Assembly: GCA_964426135.1 (NCBI GenBank) | Contig: CAYRPN010000111.1 | Coordinates: 1 to 19,431, forward strand | Length of the DNA stretch: 19,431 nt | From: CAYRPN01 sp964426135 | Lineage (GTDB): Bacteria > Planctomycetota > Phycisphaerae > Phycisphaerales > Phycisphaeraceae | Direction of reading: 5' to 3' | Shown here: positions 1 through 9,180 of the stretch, one piece after another | How positions within the stretch are numbered: the stretch's first letter is position 1 | Layout of the letters: each line of letters opens with the position of its first letter | The notes under the pieces: model-generated | What the model saw: only the letters and a program-made list of their open reading frames with translations | Databases searched by the model: none | Told to the model about the DNA's origin: nothing | Program-made: the position numbers and the translations under genes

Positions 1-49
1 ACCCCGGCGGCAACTTGGTCTTCACTACATCGACTTTCAGAACCTTCAC
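1..49 (-). CDS. Possible 5' end of a leftward gene running off the window
   Basis: On the minus strand one frame stays open from about 142 down to base 1, and most of its codons end in G or C, as in the real genes nearby. The only plausible start is a GTG at 49-47. The visible peptide then reads VKVLKVDVVKTKLPPG and leaves the window. There is no clear ribosome binding site and too little sequence to recognise a family. It could equally be chance open frame in GC-rich DNA. Confidence 0.2.
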   Translation of the reverse strand, partial: MKVLKVDVVKTKLPPG

Positions 50-198
50 CCGCCGCGGCGCGGCGCTATCGCCGATTCCCGGGTGCGAAAAAATATTTTG
101 GGGCGCGAACTGCGGAGGTTGGGTTAGGGGAGCGGCCTGAATTCAAGCCGTTTCGCGAAGCCCGGCATCAGGCAGGCCGAGGCGCGAAATAGATCCCC

Positions 199-236
199 AA
201 AAGAAAAACCCCGACCGGCGGTAAAGCCGGACGGGG
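199..236 (-). terminator. Intrinsic terminator reading leftward
   Basis: Arms CCCCGACCGGC (209-219) and GCCGGACGGGG (226-236) form an 11-bp stem with one A/A mismatch and a six-base loop. Read on the minus strand the hairpin is followed at once by TTTTTCTTTT (complement of 199-208), the classic Rho-independent layout. It would end leftward transcription from the DUF1501 gene, whose stop codon lies about 330 bases upstream. Confidence 0.72.
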
Positions 237-563
237 CGGAGGAGAAGGAGAAAGAGAACAGTCGAGTAATCGTCAAAGTTTAGGGCGAATCACGGAACCA
301 GTCAACCCATCATTCAAGTTACCACACTGCGAACCAGAAAGCAACGCTTTTGTCGCTATGTGGAAACCCTGTCAAGAACTCGCTTCATTGGGGCCTTTAC
401 GCGTATCGGTTGAATCTTGGCAATTTCATTAACGAATTTCAGACCCGCTCGGTTCGGTCAAATGTGAAATAGTCAGAAAAATCGGCATGATCGGCAACTG
501 GCGAATGTAAGCTCATTAATGACAGGGCTTTGCGGCGACTCGTTCGGCGGGCGTTGTGATAGG
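237..563. other. Gene-free stretch, visibly AT-richer
   Basis: No convincing coding frame, RNA gene or repeat is seen here. A purine-rich run (about 238-257) after the terminator hairpin resembles a ribosome binding site on the plus strand but no start codon follows usefully. A TTGACA-like hexamer lies on the minus strand at 375-370, but no good -10 box is found at the right spacing. The stretch is most simply the 3' untranslated part of the DUF1501 transcript. Confidence 0.5.
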
Positions 564-2015
<1,452 letters not shown>

Positions 2016-2040
2016 GATTGAATTCCGATCTGCGCGTTTA

Positions 2041-2119
2041 GCGGTCGGGCCGAGTCCGCGAGGCCCACCTGTGCCTTGAGCGCCGAAACGGGTGGGCCTC
2101 GCGGACTCGGCCCGACCGC
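2041..2119. repeat. Paired-palindrome element with 29-bp perfect arms
   Basis: Arms 2041-2069 and 2091-2119 are perfect inverted copies of 29 bases with a 21-base loop. Each arm is itself partly palindromic (GGGCC...GGCCC). The element sits 25 bases upstream of the DUF1501 start and would form a strong hairpin in the mRNA leader between the two genes. The architecture resembles REP doublets (REPINs). Confidence 0.92.
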
Positions 2120-2120
2120 C

Positions 2121-2312
2121 ATTGACGGTCACTTTAGAAAAGGCCGCAGCTCGATTCCCCTCCCTCCGAGGGAGGGGTTAGGGGAGGGTCGGGCGAACTG
2201 CATGATTGTGGCTCCAATCAGGCTGTTTGCCCGACCCTCCCCCTGCCCCTCCCTAAGAGGGAGGGGAGTACGAAACTCCCGTTTGGCGGCTTTTACTAAA
2301 GTGACCATCAAT
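2121..2312. repeat. MITE-like element: 27-bp terminal inverted repeats around a nested palindromic core
   Basis: The outer ends 2121-2147 and 2286-2312 (beginning ATTGACGGTCACTTTAG) match as inverted repeats at 24 of 27 positions. The 110-base core (2157-2266) begins and ends with a self-complementary unit, CCCCTCCCT-nnn-AGGGAGGGG, at 2157-2177 and 2246-2266. A second inverted pair around GAGGGTCGGGC lies inside. The core recurs inverted at 6391-6500. No coding capacity is present, so any mobility would need an enzyme in trans. Confidence 0.9.
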
Positions 2313-2327
2313 AAACGCAAAGGCGAT

Positions 2328-5300
2328 CTACTTCGTCACCACTTCATCCAGGTTCAACACCACGCGGGCCAGAGCCGTCCACGCGGCGCGTTCGTTCACA
2401 TCGCCGGGGCCGTCGCCGGCGATGGTCTTCGCGTCGAGTTCTTTCTTTTCGAGGCGCTGCTTCTGGGCGGTGAAGAACGCCGCGAGATCCTTTGTCTCCT
2501 CGGCAGCCGGAGGCCGGGACAGAATACGCAGGTAAAGTTCGCGCACCTTGTCCTCCGTCGTGCCTTGCCTTGCGGCCAGCAGTTTGCCGATCGCCTGCGC
2601 CGATTCGTTGAAGGTGACATCGTTCAGCAGCGACAGCGCCTGCAGCGCGGTGTTGCTCATGTCGCGCCGGGCGATGCAGGCTTCGCCGCTGCCGGCGTCG
2701 AAGGTGGTGAGCAGGGCGAACGGCGCGGTGCGCTTGGCGAAGGTGTACAGGCTGCGGCGGTAGCGGTCTTCACCCGTGCTGACATTCCACGCGAGCTGGC
2801 CATACGCGCCTTCGGTGGTGATGTTCGCCGGCTGCGGCGGGAAGACGCTGGGCCCGCCCAGCTTCGGCGAGAGCAGGCCCGCGGCCTTGAGCGCCGAGTC
2901 CCGGATGATCTCGCCTTCGAGCCGATGCCGCGGCCCGCGCGCCAGCAGCTTGTTCTCCGGATCGCGTTTCAGAAGTTCCGACGTCACATTCGATGACTGC
3001 TGGTACGTCGCGCTCATGACGATGAGCTTGTGCATTTTCTTGAGCGACCAGGCCCCGTTAGCCCCCGGCTCCGCCGGGGGTGCCGCGCTTTCTCCCTTAG
3101 CCCCCGGCTCCGCCGGGGGATTGGGCGAGGAGCTTGTAAGGCTCACGCCGCCAGTGACAGCAGGCCTCCCCCCGGCGGAGCCGGGGGCTAAGGGCCGGGC
3201 ATTCGTGAATTCCACCGCCAGCCAGTCAAGCAGCGCCGGATGCGTCGGTGCTTCGCCCTGCAAGCCGAAGTCATCGAGCGTCTTGACGATGCCCCGGCCG
3301 AAGAACGCATGCCACTGGCGATTCATCGTCACCCGCGCGGCCAGCGGATTGTCTTCCGAAACGAGCCATTTCGCGAAGGTGAGACGATTGGCGGCAACAC
3401 CGGCAGGCAGCGGCGCATTGAGCGCGGTGAGAACGCCTGGTTCCACGAGATCCTTTGGCTGCAGAAACTCGCCGCGATGATGCAGGTGCGTCGGCCGAAC
3501 CGAGCGTGGATCGCTGGGCCGCTCGCGCATCACCAGCGTGGTGACATAGGCGGGCATCGATTGACGCAGTTGCTCGATCTGTGCCCGCACGCCGGTCAAC
3601 TCCGGTGCCACACTCAGGAACTGCTTCAGGAGCGCGTCGTTCTGTGCGTTGGTGCGCTGCGCCGCCGGCGTGGCCAGCGCCTGCTCAACATCCACAGGCA
3701 CGTTACGGGCCGCGGTGAGTCCCGGCTGCGTCGTGGCCCAGACGCGGAACCGGCCCAGACCTGCCGCGTAATGCCGCTCGAACAGCATCTTCAGCGTCAG
3801 CGTCTTGCCGTCAGGCGTCGGCTGGGCGAGGGCGTAAACCGCCACGTGCCGCTTGCCTTGTCCGCCGCTGATCGACCAGCCGGTCTGCATGTCCGCGTCG
3901 AGCGCCTTGTCCGCGGTGAATCCGCCGGACGCGAAGCTCGCGTTGCCGCCGGCGAACCGCTGCCGCGCGCCTTCCGCGTCGAGGGTGAGATTGCACAACG
4001 TGAAATCGCCGATCGGCCCTTCGTAGTAAACTCGCCCCGGCCCGTGTTTCGGCAGGCGATCATCCGGCATCGCCTCGATGCGGATCGCCGTGACCCCCTT
4101 GGGCAGCGACGCCGCGTCGAACGTCAATTCGTACGTGTCGCTCTTGGTCTGGTCGCCGGTGACGAAAATGGAGCCGTCGCTTTCCAGCGTCAAGAGCGGC
4201 AGGTTGCTGGTCATCGCGCTGGGCTTCAGCAGCGTCCAGCGCTCCGCCTTCGCTTCCTCCACTTTCAGCCATTCGGCAAAACGTTTCATCATCACATCGT
4301 GCCGCTTGTCGCCGGCCACCGCGCCGGGTTGCTCGTCCTGCGACGTGCCCAGGCTCAGGCGCAAGCGATGCAGCGTGTGCTGCTTGCCGTAGTTCTGTTG
4401 GATCGCCACGGTCCAGCGTTGAGCGGACTTGGTGGACTCCGGCGTGGCGAGTGTGAACTCGGCGGCACGGTTCGTGCGCCAGTTCGGACTGGCCGCGTCG
4501 TGAATCGCCCAGCCGGTCTTGTCGTTGCCGTCGATCATGGCGGCTGCGGGGAAATCCTTCTGGGCGGCGTCCGCGCTGGCGGTGATGAACTTGACCGCAC
4601 GCGGCTGGGGCTTGCCCTTCTTCGGCGCTGGCTTCGGCTCGCCGGCGTCATCCAGCGGCTGAACGGACGCGGTGACTTCGGTCACGACGAAGTTGCCGTG
4701 CGGCGTGCGCCCGGGGCCTTTGCTTGCGTCACTCGCATCGACGAGCGCTTCCAGACGCAGCCGGGAAATCTCGCGGCCCTTGCCCGCGCCGGCAGGTACA
4801 TCGAATGTGACTGTGTACGTGTCCGACTCCGGCGTCGCGCCGCCCGCGGTGATGCTGCCGTCGCCGGCGATGATGAGCGTGGCCCCGCCGGTGCTGGTCG
4901 CGGCCACCGGCTTGGCGATGGACCAGTCCACTTTCGTTTCGATGGGGAATCGCTCCGCGAGGCTCGATTCAAGCTCCGCGATCTTCTTTTCAATCTCCGC
5001 ACGCTTCGCCGCCACCTCCGGCGTGGGCACGTCGAGCATCGGCTCATCCGCATTATTCAGGCTGGCGAAGAGCTGGTAGTACTCCTGGTGCGGAATCGGG
5101 TCGTACTTGTGCGTGTGGCATTGGGCGCAGCCGACGGTCAGCCCAAGCCACGTGGTGCCCGTCGTGCTGACGCGGTCGTTCATGGCATGAAAGCGGAACT
5201 CCAGCGGATCGATGCCGCCTTCCTCGTTAAGCATCGTGTTGCGATGGAAGCCGGTGGCGATGCGGGCGGAAAGGGACGAAGGGAATGAGGGACTGCGGGA

Positions 5301-6287
5301 TTGAGGGACTGAGGAATGGGAAGTCGCGCCGATCCGCCCCTTCGTCCCTTCGTCCCTCTGTCCCTTCGTCCCTTCCTCGTCCACCATATCTCCGGCGATC
5401 TGCTGAATCGTGAACTCATCGAACGGCATGTCCGCGTTCAGCGCGTGGATCACCCACTCGCGATAGAGCCAGATCGAGCGCGGCCGATCCTTTTCGTAGC
5501 CGTTCGTGTCGGCATAACGCGCCAGGTCGAGCCAGCGCCGCGCCCAGCGCTCGCCATATTGCGGCGAAGCGAGCAACCGATCGATCACCTTTTCGTAGGC
5601 GTTCGGCGAAGTGTCGTTCACGAACGCGTCGATCTCCTCCAGCGTCGGCGGCAAGCCGATCAGATCGAGCGACACCCGGCGGATCAGGGCGTATTTGTCG
5701 GCTTGCGGTGAAGGCGCGAGCCCTTCGCGCAGCATGCGGTCGAGCGTGAAATAGTCGATCCCATTGCGAGGCCAGGCCTGGAGCGCGGCGGCGTCGAGCT
5801 TCGTAGCCGCGTCACTCCGTGACGCGGACGGCGCGGCACGGAGTGCCGCGGCTACATCAGGCAGCGGCGGCGACACCGGCTTGACGAACGCCCAGTGCGG
5901 CTGATACTCCGCGCCAGCCGCGACCCAGCGCTTCAGTACGTCCTTCTGCGCGTCGGTCAGTTCCATCTTCTGCGCCGGCGGCGGCATGATCTCTTCCGCG
6001 TCCTTGGTGAACAGCCGATTGACGAATTCGCTGTCATCCGGCTTGCCGGGAACGATCGCTTCCTTCACCGCGCTTTCGCGCACATCCAGCCGCAGCTTCG
6101 CCTTGCGGGTCTTGTCGTCGGGGCCGTGGCATTTGAAGCAGTAGCGCGACAGGATGGGGCGCACCTCGCGCGTGAAGTCCGGCGCTGCTGAAACGGGTGC
6201 CTCGGCAGCAAGCTCGCGCGAAGGCAGGAACACCGCGCACGCAAGCAACGCCACTCGAAAAACGATGGACGAGCGGATCGTGAACAT
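2328..6287 (-). CDS. Giant secreted cytochrome c-like DUF1549/DUF1553 protein
   Basis: A 1319-residue protein of the planctomycete cytochrome-c/DUF1549/DUF1553 type. In order: an N-terminal signal sequence (about 1-30; a lipobox-like LLAC at 14-17 is ambiguous), a cytochrome c-like segment with CFKCH at 50-54, DUF1549 (about 174-435) containing a second heme-type motif CAQCH at 387-391, two copies of a beta-rich module (about 450-656 and 682-857), and DUF1553 (about 967-1310). The family is thought to act in the envelope with DUF1501 partners; substrates are unknown. The ATG at 6287 puts a signal peptide at the N-terminus. Oddly, three repeat DNA insertions are translated in frame, at about residues 144-163, 302-341 and 1030-1080, enlarging the protein with low-complexity peptide. 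Its upstream region is occupied by another palindromic element. Confidence 0.95.
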   Translation of the reverse strand: MFTIRSSIVFRVALLACAVFLPSRELAAEAPVSAAPDFTREVRPILSRYCFKCHGPDDKTRKAKLRLDVRESAVKEAIVPGKPDDSEFVNRLFTKDAEEIMPPPAQKMELTDAQKDVLKRWVAAGAEYQPHWAFVKPVSPPLPDVAAALRAAPSASRSDAATKLDAAALQAWPRNGIDYFTLDRMLREGLAPSPQADKYALIRRVSLDLIGLPPTLEEIDAFVNDTSPNAYEKVIDRLLASPQYGERWARRWLDLARYADTNGYEKDRPRSIWLYREWVIHALNADMPFDEFTIQQIAGDMVDEEGTKGQRDEGTKGRIGATSHSSVPQSRSPSFPSSLSARIATGFHRNTMLNEEGGIDPLEFRFHAMNDRVSTTGTTWLGLTVGCAQCHTHKYDPIPHQEYYQLFASLNNADEPMLDVPTPEVAAKRAEIEKKIAELESSLAERFPIETKVDWSIAKPVAATSTGGATLIIAGDGSITAGGATPESDTYTVTFDVPAGAGKGREISRLRLEALVDASDASKGPGRTPHGNFVVTEVTASVQPLDDAGEPKPAPKKGKPQPRAVKFITASADAAQKDFPAAAMIDGNDKTGWAIHDAASPNWRTNRAAEFTLATPESTKSAQRWTVAIQQNYGKQHTLHRLRLSLGTSQDEQPGAVAGDKRHDVMMKRFAEWLKVEEAKAERWTLLKPSAMTSNLPLLTLESDGSIFVTGDQTKSDTYELTFDAASLPKGVTAIRIEAMPDDRLPKHGPGRVYYEGPIGDFTLCNLTLDAEGARQRFAGGNASFASGGFTADKALDADMQTGWSISGGQGKRHVAVYALAQPTPDGKTLTLKMLFERHYAAGLGRFRVWATTQPGLTAARNVPVDVEQALATPAAQRTNAQNDALLKQFLSVAPELTGVRAQIEQLRQSMPAYVTTLVMRERPSDPRSVRPTHLHHRGEFLQPKDLVEPGVLTALNAPLPAGVAANRLTFAKWLVSEDNPLAARVTMNRQWHAFFGRGIVKTLDDFGLQGEAPTHPALLDWLAVEFTNARPLAPGSAGGRPAVTGGVSLTSSSPNPPAEPGAKGESAAPPAEPGANGAWSLKKMHKLIVMSATYQQSSNVTSELLKRDPENKLLARGPRHRLEGEIIRDSALKAAGLLSPKLGGPSVFPPQPANITTEGAYGQLAWNVSTGEDRYRRSLYTFAKRTAPFALLTTFDAGSGEACIARRDMSNTALQALSLLNDVTFNESAQAIGKLLAARQGTTEDKVRELYLRILSRPPAAEETKDLAAFFTAQKQRLEKKELDAKTIAGDGPGDVNERAAWTALARVVLNLDEVVTK
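3058..3193. repeat. Three copies of a CCCCCGGC-TCC-GCCGGGGG palindrome inside the DUF1553 coding region
   Basis: The unit TTAGCCCCCGGCTCCGCCGG occurs at 3058-3081 and 3097-3120 in direct orientation and again, inverted, at about 3169-3193. Read in the gene's frame, the units give PLAPGSAGG and PPAEPGA peptides. They lie in the gap between ALLDWLAVEFTNA and WSLKKMHKLIV, which are normally close together in DUF1553. The insertion is therefore in frame and tolerated. Confidence 0.87.
5273..5382. repeat. Inverted pair of octamer tandem arrays inside the DUF1549 coding region
   Basis: Five 8-base units of the type GGGACGAA run from 5273 to 5312. Four inverted units of the type TTCGTCCC run from 5341 to 5372, with a degenerate extension to 5382. 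Read on the coding strand they give DEGTKG-like and SVPQSRSPSFPS-like peptides between the conserved segments IQQIAGDM and ARIATGFHRN. The frame is intact. Confidence 0.87.
5803..5855. repeat. Small paired palindrome inside the cytochrome/DUF1549 linker
   Basis: Arms 5803-5826 and 5832-5855 (GTAGCCGCGKCACTCCGTG type) match inverted at 22 of 24 positions, and each arm is itself a hairpin around a central TCC/GGA. The element is translated in frame as an Ala/Arg/Ser-rich linker between the cytochrome-like segment and DUF1549. Confidence 0.82.
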
Positions 6288-6346
6288 GAACCCATTCTAG
6301 GGTGTGTCGCCGTTGGGCCAACCCGCGCGACGATGGAAAGGAGAAT

Positions 6347-6544
6347 AGGATCGTGACCGAAATAACTTCCCGATTTGCAGGGATCGAACTCCCCTCCCTT
6401 TTAGGGAGGGGCAGGGGGAGGGTCGGGCAAACAGCCTGATTTCATGCACAATCATGCAGTGCGCCCGACCCTCCCCTAACCCCTCCCTAAGAGGGAGGGG
6501 AATCGGAAACGGCCAAGTCGGCAAGTTATGTCGGTCACGATCCT
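6347..6544. repeat. MITE-like element with 30-bp terminal inverted repeats; core shared with the element at 2121
   Basis: The ends 6347-6376 and 6515-6544 (beginning AGGATCGTGACCGA) are inverted repeats matching at 27 of 30 positions. The 110-base core (6391-6500) is the inverted copy of the core at 2157-2266, with about eight differences, and carries the same CCCCTCCCT...AGGGAGGGG hairpins at both ends. The outer ends differ completely from those at 2121 but the left end is identical to that at 14377. It lies 60 bases upstream of the DUF1549/DUF1553 start, where promoter or leader sequence would be expected. Confidence 0.92.
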
Positions 6545-6642
6545 TAAGGAAATTCCCTAAACGAAAGGCAGATTGTCATTCGGACACTTGCGGGATCGCG
6601 CCGTTCGTCCGCATTTCTCATCAGGCACGCGATTGGCCCGAT

Positions 6643-6800
6643 GAGCCGCGCACGAAGTAAGCGGTTCCCTCCGACGTTTCGCGCGCTTCATTCGTTGATT
6701 CGGCGTCGCGGACCTTGCGCGGCCACCCGCAGCGCCGGTGCGTCAACGGATGCCGACAAACCCGCTTACTTCGTGCGCGGCTCCTTTCGTGCGCGGCTCC
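6643..6800. repeat. Element with 22-bp perfect terminal inverted repeats (GAGCCGCGCACGAAGTAAGC)
   Basis: Positions 6643-6664 and 6762-6783 are perfect inverted 22-mers enclosing 97 bases without a coding frame. A partial extra copy of the end (CTTTCGTGCGCGGCTCC) follows at 6784-6800, just before the HAD stop codon. The same 22-mer recurs at 19405-19426, so this is a dispersed family. Confidence 0.88.
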
Positions 6801-6807
6801 TTTCGCG

Positions 6808-7557
6808 CTATGACAGGACGCCATATCGCCGCAGGTGACTCGTCATCTGTGCGACGGTGTCGCCGGTGTGGTCGATCTGCTCGACGCGCCAGCCGCGCTG
6901 GCGGGCGGCGTTGACGTTGGGCGGGTGATCGTCGAAGAAAAGAATGTGCTCCGGTGCGATGCCGGTGGCTTGTTCCACGTGCTCGTAAATCTTCGCATCG
7001 GGCTTCATCGCGCCGATCAGGTGGCTGGCAAAGCGGAAGTGCAGGCGGTGCAACGGCACGCTCGCCCGGCCGAAGCCGGGAGCGCCGGCGACGCCGTTCA
7101 TCATCGCCCAGTGTGTGGCGTTGGTGTTGGAGAGGCAGGCGGTGAGGGGACGGGTTCCGGGTTCAGAGTTCTGGGTTCCGAGTTGCGGAATGCTTGCGGG
7201 TTCGCCGTTGCAGACAAGTCGCTCGATCAACTGCGGCACGCCCGCATACGGCTCGATCAGCCAGTGATCGATCGCCAGCTTCACCTGCTCGTGCGACAGA
7301 CCAGTCAGCCGCGCCGCGTCGAGGATGAACGCGTGCTCATCGATGCGGCCCGTCTCGAAGCGCACGCCCACATCGGCGAGCAGCGCGTGGCCTTGCGGAT
7401 CATCGATGCACGCGGGATGCGGCAGGTTCAGATGCTCGCACGCTTTGGCCCAACCGTGGCAGATTCGCACGAGGACGCCGCCGAGGTCGAAGATCACAAG
7501 GCGAGGGGTGGAGGATTTGGGATTTCGGATTTCGGATTTCGGATTTGGAGGAATCAT
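6808..7557 (-). CDS. HAD superfamily hydrolase (FDLGGVL type)
   Basis: A 249-residue haloacid dehalogenase-like hydrolase, probably a small-molecule phosphatase; the substrate cannot be told. Motif I is FDLGGVLVR with the nucleophilic aspartate, motif II is ACLSNTNATHW, motif III is the lysine of MKPDAKIY, and motif IV is ILFFDDHPPN. The FDLGGVL form is that of the YihX-like branch. The ATG at 7557 starts just outside a heptamer array, so the first ~16 residues (PPNPKSEIRNPKS) are repeat-encoded. A GTG at 7497, directly before IFDLGGVL, is a possible alternative start; neither has a good Shine-Dalgarno. A second repeat insertion (IPQLGTQNSEPGTR) precedes motif II. The gene follows proA on the same strand, about 100 bases away. 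Confidence 0.9.
   Translation of the reverse strand: MIPPNPKSEIRNPKSSTPRLVIFDLGGVLVRICHGWAKACEHLNLPHPACIDDPQGHALLADVGVRFETGRIDEHAFILDAARLTGLSHEQVKLAIDHWLIEPYAGVPQLIERLVCNGEPASIPQLGTQNSEPGTRPLTACLSNTNATHWAMMNGVAGAPGFGRASVPLHRLHFRFASHLIGAMKPDAKIYEHVEQATGIAPEHILFFDDHPPNVNAARQRGWRVEQIDHTGDTVAQMTSHLRRYGVLS
7152..7186. repeat. Five heptamers inside the HAD gene
   Basis: Units GGGTTCC, GGGTTCA, GAGTTCT, GGGTTCC and GAGTTGC follow one another without gaps. On the coding strand they give PQLGTQNSEPGTR, a seven-residue-period peptide placed between the cap region and HAD motif II, with the frame kept. Confidence 0.78.
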
Positions 7558-7657
7558 CGTGATCTACGGGGTCTCAGTGTGAACGATCAGACACCTAGCG
7601 GGCGTGAAACGTATTGGTTCTTCAAATCCGAAATCCGAAATCCCAAATCCGAAATCA
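7513..7657. repeat. Inverted pair of five-unit heptamer arrays (GGATTTC) between HAD and proA
   Basis: Left array 7513-7547: GGATTTG, three GGATTTC, GGATTTG. Right array 7623-7657: inverted units CAAATCC, GAAATCC, GAAATCC, CAAATCC and GAAATCA. The spacer of about 75 bases is unique. The last right-hand unit overlaps the proA stop codon (7655-7657), and the left array encodes most of the HAD N-terminal extension. Confidence 0.92.
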
Positions 7658-8914
7658 CATCCTCAAAATCCCATCTCCCCGTCCCACCCACTTGTACGTC
7701 GTCAAATCCGCGGCTCCCATCGGTCCTCGCGCGTGGAGCTTGTCGGTGCTGATGCCGATCTCGGCGCCCAGGCCGTATTCGCCGCCGTCGCTGAGGCGCG
7801 TCGAGACATTGACGAACACATTGGCGGCATCGACTTCCTGCACGAAACGGTCGGCGGTGCGAACACTGTTGGTCACGATGGCGTCGGTGTGTTTGGAACC
7901 GTACTTGTTGATGTGGGCGATCGCGGCGTCCAGCGAATCAACCACGCCCACGGCACAGATCAGATCGAGGAACTCCTGCGACCAGTCCTGCTCGATGGCG
8001 GCAATGGCGCCGGGGAACGCCTGGCACGTGGCCGGATCACCGCGGAGTTCGACGTTTTTGTCCGCCAGCGCTTGGCAGATGCGCTGCATCAGGCCGCGCT
8101 CAACGGTGGCCTTGTGGAAGAGAATCGTTTCGCAGGCGTTGCACACGCCGGTGCGCTGCGTCTTGGCGTTGATGCAGATATCCATCGCCATCTGGTCATC
8201 CGCGTCGGCATCGACATAGACGTGGCAGTTGCCGGTGTAATGCTTGATGACGGGAATGCGCGAGCCTTCGACGACGGCCCGGATCAGCGACTCGCCGCCG
8301 CGGGGAATGACGACATCGATTTTGCCTTCGAGCTTGGTCAGTTCGCCGACCACGCCGCGGTCGGTGATTTCCACGAGTTGCACGGCATCGACAGGCAGGC
8401 CGGCCTCACTGAGCCCCTCGCGCACGCAGGCGGCGATGGCTGCGTTGGAGTGGATCGCCTCCTTGCCGCCGCGCAGGATGGCGGCGTTGCCGCTCTTGAT
8501 GCACAGGGCAGCGGCGTCGCAGGTGACGTTGGGCCGGCTCTCGAAAATGATCAGCACCACGCCGATGGGCACGCGGATTTTTTCGAGGCGCATGCCGCTG
8601 GGCCGGACGTAGCCCTCGATCACCTGGCCGACGGGATCGGTCTGGGCCGCGATCTGTCGCACGCTCTCAGCGAGCTTGGCGACGCCCTTTTCATCGAGCT
8701 TCAGCCGATCGAGCATCGCTGCGGAAAGCCCCGCCTCCTTGCCGGCAGCGATGTCTTTCGAGTTAGCCTCACGGATGCGGGCGGAGGAATCGAGCAGCTT
8801 TTTCGCCACGAGCAGCAAAGCCTGCTGGCGAAGCGTGCCGGTGGCGGTGACCAGCTTGCGCGAGGCGGCGACCGCGCGGTCGGCCAGATCATTGCAGTAC
8901 GTCTTGAGGTCCAT
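7655..8914 (-). CDS. proA: Gamma-glutamyl phosphate reductase (glutamate-5-semialdehyde dehydrogenase)
   Basis: A 419-residue protein, the family's usual length. It performs the second step of proline synthesis in the cytoplasm, the NADPH-dependent reduction of L-glutamyl 5-phosphate to glutamate 5-semialdehyde. The ATG at 8914 gives the typical start MDLKTYCNDLADRAVAAS; the open frame extends further upstream but without family resemblance. The conserved nucleotide-binding region (LCIKSGNAAILRGGKEAIHS) and the catalytic-cysteine segment QRTGVCNACET (Cys about 258) are present. The end (GRGDGILRM) lies against a heptamer array whose final unit supplies the stop codon. No proB (glutamate kinase) is in the window. 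It is divergent from miaA across a 366-base gap. Confidence 0.97.
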   Translation of the reverse strand: MDLKTYCNDLADRAVAASRKLVTATGTLRQQALLLVAKKLLDSSARIREANSKDIAAGKEAGLSAAMLDRLKLDEKGVAKLAESVRQIAAQTDPVGQVIEGYVRPSGMRLEKIRVPIGVVLIIFESRPNVTCDAAALCIKSGNAAILRGGKEAIHSNAAIAACVREGLSEAGLPVDAVQLVEITDRGVVGELTKLEGKIDVVIPRGGESLIRAVVEGSRIPVIKHYTGNCHVYVDADADDQMAMDICINAKTQRTGVCNACETILFHKATVERGLMQRICQALADKNVELRGDPATCQAFPGAIAAIEQDWSQEFLDLICAVGVVDSLDAAIAHINKYGSKHTDAIVTNSVRTADRFVQEVDAANVFVNVSTRLSDGGEYGLGAEIGISTDKLHARGPMGAADLTTYKWVGRGDGILRM

Positions 8915-9025
8915 GGGCCTGCATTGTAGGAGGGCGATTGCGAAAGGACATGTGGCAAAGCGATTAGCGTTCGCGGCGAGTCCGCCCGGGGGACGATGGC
9001 ACGGGACCAAACCAATGCAGGATCG

Positions 9026-9180
9026 ACCACCGAGACACTGAGAGCACGGAGTGAAGTGAATGCAGAGAAGAAACAAGCAGTAATCAGGCTGCTGCCATGG
9101 AAACCGCTCGTCATCGAACACTCATGATTTCGTTCGTCTCTGCCTTTGCTCGGTCTCGGTGCTCTCGGTGTCTCGGTTGT
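9026..9180. repeat. Inverted short arrays (ACCGAGAC/ACTGAGAG type) in the proA-miaA gap
   Basis: The segment ACCACCGAGACACTGAGAGC (9026-9045) reappears inverted, with few mismatches, around 9151-9179 (CTCGGTGCTCTCGGTGTCTC). The unit is 8-9 bases and imperfect. Apart from this, the 8915-9280 gap between the divergent genes shows nothing clearly recognisable; both promoters must lie in it or inside the repeats. Confidence 0.7.

Noticed and set aside
238..257. Strong purine-rich ribosome binding site on the plus strand
   Set aside because: No start codon with a meaningful open frame follows; it is better read as sequence flanking the leftward terminator.
3240..5288. 682-residue rightward open frame
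   Set aside because: It is the complement of the DUF1549/DUF1553 gene, Arg/His/Gly-rich with no recognisable motif; high GC keeps antisense frames open.
7604..8929. 441-residue rightward open frame
   Set aside because: Antisense to proA, whose family motifs are unmistakable on the other strand.
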